DNA of 64,000 bases from Streptomyces sp. NBC_01549 (GTDB taxonomy: Bacteria > Actinomycetota > Actinomycetes > Streptomycetales > Streptomycetaceae). The first letter of the stretch is position 1. The number at the start of each line of letters is the position of its first letter. Positions 57,637-64,000 of the stretch are shown piece after piece. A model generated the notes under the pieces. The model saw only the letters and a list, made by a program, of their open reading frames with translations, searched no databases and was not told where the DNA came from. Location: positions 7,213,001-7,277,000 of the forward strand of contig NZ_JAPEPW010000001.1 of assembly GCF_026339955.1 (NCBI RefSeq). The letters run 5' to 3'. A program made the position numbers and the translations under genes.

Positions 57637-58872
57637 GTGGAACCGCGGGGCAGCGAGCGGGCCGAGCGCTTCCGCGCTTCGGTGCGGGCATTCGTGGCGG
57701 ACCTGGTCCCGCCGGACTGGCGGGGCATCGGCGCCCTCGGCCCGATCGAGCGCGAGACGTTCCAGGAGAAGACGCGGGCCGCGCTCGCCGAGCGCGGCTG
57801 GGTTGCCCCGGCATGGCCGCGGGAGTACGGCGGCGCGGGCCTCGGACCGGAGGAACTGGTCGTCGTCATCGCGGAGTTGACCGCAGCCGGCATTCCATCC
57901 GGCTCGGACAATGACGAGTTCGGCATCACCATGCTGGGCAACACGATGCTGCGCTGGAGCGACCCGGCCCTGTTGCGTCGGTTTCTGCCGAGGATCGTCT
58001 CCGGCGAGTATGTCTTCGCGCAGGGCTTCTCCGAGCCGGGTGCCGGCTCGGACCTGGCCTCGCTCTCCCTGCGGGCCGAACCGTACGGCGATCAGTGGGT
58101 ACTGAACGGGCAGAAGCTGTGGTCCTCCGGCGCGCACAAGGCGAACTGGGCGTTCGTCCTGGCCCGGACCGATCCCGACGCCCCGGCGCACCGCGGCATC
58201 AGCATGCTCCTTGTCCCCTTGGACCAACCCGGCATCGACATCCGCCCGATCCGCAACCTCACCGGCGAGGCGGACTTCAACGAGATCTTCTTCGACAACG
58301 CGACGACCGAACTCGGCCTGGTCGTGGGAGAGATCGACCGCGGCTGGACGGTCGCGATGACGCTGCTGGGCTTCGAGCGCGGCGCGACCGCGCTCAAGGC
58401 ACCGATCCGCTTCCGCAACGAGCTGGACCGGCTGATCGAGCTGGTTCGCGAGCGCGGGCTGCACCGCGACCCCGACATCCGCCACCGGATCGCCTGGTGC
58501 CATCTCCAGGTTGAGCAACTGCGCTGCCATGGGCTGCGCACCGCCGCCACACTGATCGCCGGAGAGGAACCCGGCCCCGTCGCCGCCGCGTTCAAGCTGC
58601 TCTGGAGCGAGTACCACCAGCGGGCCACCGAGCTGGCCGTGGACGTCCTCGGCCTGGACGCGCTGACGCCGACCGGGCGGCCCTCGCCGAACTGGTTCCA
58701 CACCGACGACCCCGGCGCGCCGAACTCGTCCGCGTCCTGGACCAGCGTCTACCTCAACGCCCGCGCCGGCACGATCTACGCCGGCTCCTCCCAGATCCAA
58801 CGCGGCATCGTCGGGGAGCTGGTGCTCGGCCTGCCGAAGGAGCCCCGACCCGCGTCCCCTGCCGCACGCTGA
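57637..58872 (+). CDS. Acyl-CoA dehydrogenase
   Basis: A 411-aa FAD enzyme. It shows AQGFSEPGAGSDLASLSLRA, the FAD/substrate contact of acyl-CoA dehydrogenases, with LWSSGAHKANWAFVLART and the late RAGTIYAGSSQIQRGIVGE. It likely works with the divergent 368-aa dehydrogenase as an alpha2beta2 complex. GTG 57637 is chosen because AGGAGG lies five bases upstream; a longer frame start at 57577 adds 20 unrelated residues. An acyl-CoA ligase gene, now broken, follows by 23 bases and once belonged to the operon. Confidence 0.88.
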   Translation: MEPRGSERAERFRASVRAFVADLVPPDWRGIGALGPIERETFQEKTRAALAERGWVAPAWPREYGGAGLGPEELVVVIAELTAAGIPSGSDNDEFGITMLGNTMLRWSDPALLRRFLPRIVSGEYVFAQGFSEPGAGSDLASLSLRAEPYGDQWVLNGQKLWSSGAHKANWAFVLARTDPDAPAHRGISMLLVPLDQPGIDIRPIRNLTGEADFNEIFFDNATTELGLVVGEIDRGWTVAMTLLGFERGATALKAPIRFRNELDRLIELVRERGLHRDPDIRHRIAWCHLQVEQLRCHGLRTAATLIAGEEPGPVAAAFKLLWSEYHQRATELAVDVLGLDALTPTGRPSPNWFHTDDPGAPNSSASWTSVYLNARAGTIYAGSSQIQRGIVGELVLGLPKEPRPASPAAR

Positions 58873-58895
58873 CTGTCGAGAGCCAAGGAGTATCG

Positions 58896-59244
58896 GTGAT
58901 CATCCGCAGTCCCTACCCGGACATCGCCGTCCCGGAGGTCTGCCTGCCGGAGTTCCTGTTCGCCGAACTCGGCACCGATGACACCGACCGTCCTGCCGTC
59001 ATCGACACCTCCCATCGCGGCTACACCTACGGTCAGTTGACCGCCGCGATCGGCCGGGTCGCGGCTGGTCTGGCCGAGCGCGGTCTGGGCCGCCACGACG
59101 TGGCCGTCATCTTCTCCCCCAGCTGCCCGGACTACCCCGCGGTCTTCATGGCGTGCTGAGCGTCGGCGCCGTCTGCTCACCGGCCGATGCGCTCTACACT
59201 CCGGCCGAACTGGCCCATCAACTCCGCGATTCCGGCGCCTGCGG
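58896..59244 (+). pseudogene. Acyl-CoA ligase (4CL-like) gene, frameshifted and truncated
   Basis: GTG 58896, after CAAGGAG, opens an AMP-forming ligase N-terminus: IIRSPYPDIAVPEVCLPEFL, then GYTYGQLTAAI and HDVAVIFSPSCPDYPAVF. At about 59148 a single missing C shifts the frame to a stop, and the family continues in the next frame as HGVLSVGAVCSPADALYTPA and ELAHQLRDSGA. Similarity ends near 59244. About 110 of roughly 520 codons remain. Confidence 0.85.
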
Positions 59245-59532
59245 GACAAGGAGGCCGGCACGATCGGGGTCGTGGGCTTCTCGGCCAACTTAAAGCGCAT
59301 ATCCGTGCGTTAAGGTTCGGGATGGCCCGGATGCCGTGATCGGCAAGGTGACGGAGGGTCGCACCTTACGTGGCCACATCCCGAGAAGCCACCGACTCCG
59401 GGCCACGGGAGCGGCCGGCGCTGACTGCTGACCCACCGCACTCAACAGCGTCGACGCTCTGCCCGCCGCGCCTCGCCTGCCGGCCACGCAAGCGCTCGCG
59501 CCGGGCGTTCATTCAATGAGGGAGTACGGACC
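59245..59532. other. Junction region without a gene
   Basis: About 290 bases between the broken ligase and the broken aldo/keto reductase. GCGCATATCCGTGCG (59293-59307) is a dyad-like element of unknown meaning. Nothing else is supported. Confidence 0.4.
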
Positions 59533-60403
59533 ATGGCACAGGAATCCGCACGCCCTGCCGACGCCTCCGGGGTCTACCGCCTCGGCGGCGACCTGCCCGT
59601 CAATCGGCTCGGCTACGGTGCGATGCAGCTGACGGGCCCCGGAGTGTGGGGGGAGCCGAAGGATCCCGAGGAGGCCGTGCGGGTGCTGCGCCGGGCCGCC
59701 GAGCTGGGTGTGAACTTCATCGACACCGCGGATTCCTACGGCCCGTTCGTCAGCGAGCAGCTCATCCGCAAGGCGCTGCATCCGTACCCCCAGGACTTGG
59801 TGATCGCCACCAAGGGCGGGCTGTCCCGTTCGGGCCCGGGTGACTGGCGCGCGCTCGGCCGCCCCGAGTACCTGCGGCAGCAGACCGAACTGAGCCTGCG
59901 CCACCTGGGTGTGGAGCGGATCGACCTCTATCAGCTGCACCGGATCGACCCCAAGGTCCCGCTGGCCGACCAGGTCGGTGAGCTGCTCCTGCTGCAGCGG
60001 GAGGGCAAGATCCGCCACATCGGCCTGTCCGAGGTGACCGTGGAGCAGATCAAGGAAGCCCGGAAGATCGCGGACATCGTCTCCGTGCAGAACCTGTACA
60101 ACCTGGCCGATCGCGGTGCCGAGGACGTCCTGGAGTACGCCGAGCGGGAGAACCTGGGCTTCATCCCATGGTTCCCGATCGCCACCGGCCAACTGGCGCG
60201 CCCGGGCGGCCCACTGGACACTCTCGCCAAGGAGCTCGGCGCGAGCCCCTCCCAGCTGGCCCTGGCCTGGCTGCTGCGGCGCTCCCCCGGTGATGCTGCC
60301 CATTCCCGGTACCTCCCGCGTGGTCCACCTGGAGGTGAACACCCGGGCCGCGCAGGTCACGTTGTCCGACGCCCAGTTCCGGGCACTCGGCCAGGCCGTC
60401 TGA
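59533..60403 (+). pseudogene. Aldo/keto reductase gene with late frameshift
   Basis: From ATG 59533 (after GAGGGAG) the frame matches an aldo/keto reductase: VNRLGYGAMQLTGPG, NFIDTADSYGPFVSEQLI with Asp/Tyr, LVIATKGGLSR with Lys, and DLYQLHRIDP with His. At about 60290, in a run of five C, the frame slips. The family C-terminus MLPIPGTSRVVHLEVNTRAA to ALGQAV continues in another frame to a stop at 60401. The shifted frame instead adds about 70 unrelated residues. It is an extra C or a sequencing error; most of the barrel is intact. Confidence 0.82.
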
Positions 60404-60449
60404 CCGTCACCCGGCGTCGGCCGGTTTCGCCGCTCTGCATGGCGGGGGA

Positions 60450-61001
60450 TCAGGCGGAGCGGTTGCAGAGTTCGTCGACGTATGTGCGCGCATCCACCTC
60501 GGACAGTGTCCAGGGCAGGAAGATGACCCGGTAGATGATCGGGGCCACCAGCCGGTCGATGACGTCGTCGCCGCTGAAAGTGCTGCCGGGACGTGCGGCG
60601 AAGCCGGCTGCCTCTGTCCGCCGGTCGCGCAGGCAGTCCGACTCGCTCTCACCCGCCGCGGCGGCCCCGCCGCGCAAGAGGGCGGCGTTCACCGGGACGC
60701 TGTAGTGGCTGATCAGTTCCTGTGCCCAGGCGGTCAGATCGGCACGCAGGTCTCCGGTGTCGGGAAGGCCGCGGTCCGGGTCGAGGCGGTAGGTCGCCAG
60801 GTCGTTGATCATGGTCCGTGCGTCGCCCCAGCGTCGGTAGATGCTCGAGTGATTCACTCCCGCGCGCTCCGCGACCATCGGGATGGTGACGGCGTCACTG
60901 CCCTGCTCGGCGATCAGTTCCTCGACGGCCTTCCTGATGGACATGAGCACCACGGCGCTGCGGCCGCCGGTGCGCCGCCGCGGGGACGATTCTGCAACCA
61001 T
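60450..61001 (-). CDS. TetR/AcrR-family transcriptional regulator
   Basis: A 183-aa regulator. The helix-turn-helix is TIPMVAERAGVNHSSIYRRW (about 40-59), followed by a TetR_C_16-like ligand domain. ATG 61001 is used; a GTG seven codons upstream is possible. It is divergent from a truncated MFS exporter gene. Two direct repeats of GCACAMCRCTTGGCNTTA type in the intervening 93 bases are the probable operators. Confidence 0.87.
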   Translation of the reverse strand: MVAESSPRRRTGGRSAVVLMSIRKAVEELIAEQGSDAVTIPMVAERAGVNHSSIYRRWGDARTMINDLATYRLDPDRGLPDTGDLRADLTAWAQELISHYSVPVNAALLRGGAAAAGESESDCLRDRRTEAAGFAARPGSTFSGDDVIDRLVAPIIYRVIFLPWTLSEVDARTYVDELCNRSA

Positions 61002-61016
61002 GCACCCCACTATAAC

Positions 61017-61082
61017 GCACACCGCTTGGCATTAACCCTCCTCCAGGTCTACAGTGAAATTAATGCACAACACTTGGCCTTA
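61017..61082. promoter_or_regulatory. Two direct repeats between the TetR and MFS genes
   Basis: GCACACCGCTTGGCATTA (61017-61034) and GCACAACACTTGGCCTTA (61065-61082) match at 14 of 18 bases and are 48 bases apart. Placement in the divergent promoter fits TetR binding. Confidence 0.6.
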
Positions 61083-61094
61083 GGAGGCTCTGAG

Positions 61095-61366
61095 GTGTCC
61101 CTCACCGAATCAAGGCATGACCGCAGCCCCGGCCTGGCGGCCTCTGAGCCCGGCCGCTCCCACAGGCTGCTTCCCCCTTCCGCTGCGTTCGCCGGGTCGG
61201 CTGCCGTCTTCGCATCGCTGTACGTCGCCGCGGGCGCGCCCACCCCGCTGCTGGTCGTCTTCGAGCAGCAGTGGCACTTCCCCGCCTGGGTGCTGACGGT
61301 CGCGTTCGCTTCCTACGCGCTCGGCCTGCTGGCGGCCCTGCTGGTCGCCGGATCGCTGTCCGACCA
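61095..61366 (+). pseudogene. MFS transporter, N-terminal fragment
   Basis: GTG 61095, with TAGGAGG upstream, begins an MFS exporter: AAVFASLYVAAGAPTPLLVV is helix 1 and AWVLTVAFASYALGLLAALL is helix 2, ending at AGSLSDH, the start of the GxLSDrxGRR loop. The sequence then joins the 3' end of an ATPase-domain gene on the other strand. About 90 of some 400 codons remain. Confidence 0.85.
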
Positions 61367-63165
61367 CGCCCCACCGGCTGGTCACAGCGGCGATCAGCTG
61401 GAGCCCGCGGCCGTTCTCGTCGGTGTCAGCCGCTCGACGGATTCTGGGCATCGCGGGGCTGGCGTCTGCGACTTCGCAGATGAGGGTTCGGCCGCGCAGC
61501 AGCCGCAGGGTGATCGGCCCTCTCGCATGGCGGACAACATTGCCGACGAGCTCGCTGGCGACGAGTTCGGTAGTCATGATCAGCTCATCCAGGTTCCAGG
61601 CGGCGAGCTGGGCTCGGACATGCGCGCGGGCCTGACCGGCGGCTGTGGGGTCGTCCTGCAGCTGCAGGCATGAGACGTTCTCCGGAGCCAGCGCCTGGGT
61701 ACGGGCCACGAGCAGCGCGCTGTCATCGCGGCTGCGCTGGTCGGGCAGCAGGGTGGTGATCAGGCGGTCGCACAGGTCGTCGAGGGTCTCTGTCACCTGA
61801 ACGTGGGCGGGGCGAAGGTGGCGGGCGAGGCGGCCCATGCCCTCGGCGATGTCCAGTCCGCCGGATTCGACGAGACCGTCGGTGTAGAGCGCGGGATTGC
61901 GCCGTCGGGCATGCTGAACTCGGCCGTGTCGAAGGGCGGGGTGGCGGCGCCGAGCGGGGGGTTGACAGGCAGGTCCGGGAAGTAGCTGGTTCCGTCGGGC
62001 CGGAGGATGACGGGCGGGGGATGGCCGGCAGTGATGGCCTGGCACATGCGGCTGACCGGGTCGTAGACGATGCAGAGGCAGGTGGCGTAAAAGCCGTCCC
62101 CGAGGCCGCTGACGATGTCGTTGAGATGGAAGAAAAGCTCGTCCAGAGGCTGCTCGAGATCAGCGAGCGTATGGCCCGCGGTGCGCAGTCGGCCCATGGT
62201 GACGGCCTCGGACACGCCGTGCCCCATGACGTCTCCGACGACCAGGGCGACCTGCTCGGCCGACAGCGGGATGACGTCGTACCAGTCGCCGTCGGCAACC
62301 GTGTCGTCACCGGCGGGCTGGTAACGGGCGGAGGCGGTCACAGCGGGCAGGGCCGGCAGGCACCGCGGGAGCAAACCGCGCTGGAGTTCCTGGGCCCGGC
62401 GGTGCTCGGCGTCGTACAGCCGGGCGCGCTCCATGGCCTGGGCGACCATGCCGCTCATGGCTGTGAACAGGGTGCGTTCCTCGTGGCTGAAGGCGTGCCG
62501 ATGCTCGTAGATGACGCAGGAAGCACCCACGGTGCGCCCGGAGGCGATCAGCGGCAGGATCGCCCATGCCTGGGCCCCGATCGCAGCGGGCAGGTCGGCA
62601 AGCGGCCGGGAAGCGGCTGATGAACTCCTCCGCGGACGAGATGAAGTCCAAAGTGCCCTCGATGAAGGCTTGGGTAGACGCCGGAAACTCTGCGATGCGG
62701 GCGTCTTCGAAGCGGCGGAGACCCTCCCTGGGGCCGGCACTGCCCATCAGAAACGCTCGGCCGTTTTCGTGAGTCCAGACGCTGACATCTTTGGCGCCGA
62801 ACAGGGGCACCATGTGGGTGGCCATCACATCGGCCACGTCATGTCCGGTGACCGCACCGGCGAGGGCTCGGGTCAGCTCCACGATGCGCATGGTGCGTTC
62901 GACGGCAGGGCCCTCGGCGGAGGCCTCGTCGGCTTGCAGGTGCCGGGCGCTGCTGATGTCGGTGATGCACAGGGCCAGGCCGTCCGACAACGGGGCCAGT
63001 CGCACATGCAGCCGTCGGCCGGTGTACGTGCGTATGTCCAGCTCGGTCGGTCTGCCCTCGGCCGCTGCTTGCCTGCCGGCTTCCTCCATGCCGGGCGAGC
63101 ACAGCACCGGAACGGCATCCCACAGCACCTGCCCGAGCAACTGCCGCGACGGGGCAACAGATCGA
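61367..63165 (-). pseudogene. PAS-GAF-PP2C (SpoIIE)-HATPase regulator gene, frameshifted and truncated at both ends
   Basis: The minus strand reads as a serine phosphatase/anti-sigma kinase of the RsbU/RsbW type in changing frames. A PAS-like start (LLGQVLWDAVPVL) leads to GAF (MRIVELTRALAGAVTGHDVA) until a frameshift near 62600. GAF continues with LADLPAAIGAQAWAILPLIA, and PP2C with GDWYDVIPLSAEQVALVVGD and GHGVSEAVTMGRLR. A second frameshift lies near 61893, then ALYTDGLVESGGLDIAEGMG. The HATPase part (ELVASELVGNVVRHARG, ENGRGLQLIAAVTSRWG) stops at the junction with the MFS fragment. The two shifts cancel in phase. Confidence 0.82.
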
Positions 63166-63472
63166 TCCTGGGCAGCCCGAGCGCCTCGATGAAGGTGAGG
63201 GCATCGCGGGCCATCCCGGTGATGGTGGGCGGCACCGCTCCGGATGACAGGCCGACACCGGCGTTGTCGACCGGGATGACCTCGCGGTGGGAGGCGAGGG
63301 CGCCGAGCAGCAACGGGTCCCAGTTGTCCAGGTTGCCGCGGAAGTGCTGCAGCATCACCAGCGGCGGCACGCCGGGGGAGGCGGTGCCGAACCGCCGATA
63401 GGCGTAGGTGACCCCGTTGGCACCCTCAACGAACTGGTTCGGGGCGGTCAGCGCGATGTCGCTGGTCGACAT
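63166..63472 (-). pseudogene. Alpha/beta-hydrolase N-terminal fragment fused to the PAS-PP2C remnant
   Basis: ATG 63472, after GGAAGAG, opens an alpha/beta hydrolase: NQFVEGANGVTYAYRRFGTA, LVMLQHFRGNLDNWDP and DNAGVGLSSGAVPPTITGMA, up to ALGLPRIDLL. The nucleophile elbow (GxSxG) should follow directly but is missing: the sequence runs into the PAS remnant. About 102 of some 280 codons remain. Confidence 0.8.
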
Positions 63473-64000
63473 GATCAATCAACTCTTCCGTTTCGGTCGC
63501 TTCTGGATCCCGGCTCACCCCGGACGGGCAAGCGCGCAGTTCGGCCGAGACGGGCAACCGCGACCCGCAGCCAGCTGGCTCGCCATCACCCCCACCAGGT
63601 GACCGGGACGATGTGACGGGGTGTGATCTGCCATGGCCGCGTTGTGCCTGAATGTGGGTGGATGGAGCGAGGCCTCATGGGGCCTCCCCTTGCGCGGGCT
63701 GGCCTCTCGCTCTTGCGAGCGGGCTTTGCCGACGTCGCCTTGGGAAAAGGCACAGATCGAGCCTATGGCTCAGCCCGCCACGTCGCATCTTGAGCTGCTC
63801 TAAAGGGTGTTGTAGAAGCCTACGAGGCGTGGGCTATACCGCGCACCCGAGCCGCGCCTGAGCGGCAGCCACGGCACGGCTCCGCTTGGCCGGTGCTGTC
63901 AGAAGAAGTGGACGTCGCTCAGGTCGATACTGATCATGAGGTGATCGTGGTCAGGACGCCCGTCGGACCGGCGGAGATACGCGCGACGCCTGGTGGGGAA
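63473..64000. other. Right-edge region without a supported gene
   Basis: No convincing gene in 63473-63898. A minus-strand frame from the edge to TGA 63899 encodes HDHLMISIDLSDVHFF at its end and could be the 3' end of a gene lying outside the window; no family is recognised. Confidence 0.35.

Noticed and set aside
60705..61673. A 322-codon plus-strand frame
   Set aside because: Only 61095-61366 resembles a protein (MFS helices 1-2); the remainder is antisense to TetR and HATPase sequence.

Overview
The window looks like a piece of a Streptomyces chromosome. GC is very high with strong third-position G/C. Starts are often GTG or TTG behind GGAGG-type ribosome sites. The gene families are typically streptomycete: ROK and MurR/RpiR regulators, Tat-exported hydrolases, RICIN-bearing secreted enzymes, TerD, IS701, and an ATP-grasp RiPP pair. 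I saw no tRNA, rRNA or CRISPR array.

Layout. 0-6 kb: what looks like the right end of an IS200/IS605 (TnpB) element at the window edge; an epoxide hydrolase; a two-gene alkylation-repair operon (Ogt plus a 2OG-Fe(II) oxygenase); a Tat-exported PAP2 phosphatase. 6-13 kb: a sugar locus with a BadF-type kinase divergent from a ROK repressor, a palindromic ROK-like operator between them, a sugar ABC transporter, a decayed gene and a P-loop kinase. 13-21 kb: a secreted serine hydrolase, a TerD-CAP-CAP fusion, DUF1232 and VOC proteins, a metallo-beta-lactamase-fold hydrolase and an RpiR regulator divergent from a GH105 hydrolase. 21-27 kb: a three-gene operon of secreted RICIN proteins (GH18 chitinase-like, beta-helix, ThuA). 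27-33 kb: TMEM175-like channel, aldo/keto reductase, FAD monooxygenase, and a GH92 alpha-mannosidase gene broken by an internal deletion.

33-37 kb holds a minimal graspetide (omega-ester RiPP) locus: precursor tgmA and ATP-grasp ligase tgmB, with no methyltransferase. It is flanked by a divergent helix-turn-helix protein and by a membrane-anchored kinase-like protein lacking key catalytic residues. 38-44.5 kb: an intact IS701-family element with CTAG target duplications sits on the stop codon of a GH78 alpha-L-rhamnosidase. A LacI-type palindrome separates that gene from a divergent serine hydrolase.

46-52 kb is a persulfide/sulfide detoxification cluster: SQR-like flavoprotein, persulfide dioxygenase-rhodanese, rhodanese, TauE exporter, rhodanese-membrane protein. 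Near-palindromic ATACCCC...GGGGTAT sites precede its three transcription units; they look like CsoR/CstR operators although no such regulator is in the window.

53.7-63.5 kb is a zone of gene decay around a few intact genes. It has an IS630 remnant beside a blasticidin-S-deaminase-like gene, two acyl-CoA dehydrogenases, and broken acyl-CoA ligase, aldo/keto reductase, MFS, SRPBCC, alpha/beta-hydrolase and PAS-PP2C-HATPase genes, some joined at illegitimate junctions.

The main themes are export of polysaccharide-degrading enzymes with carbohydrate-responsive regulators, reactive-sulfur handling, one small RiPP system, and genome erosion on the right. All functions are inferred from reading the sequence; no search was run.
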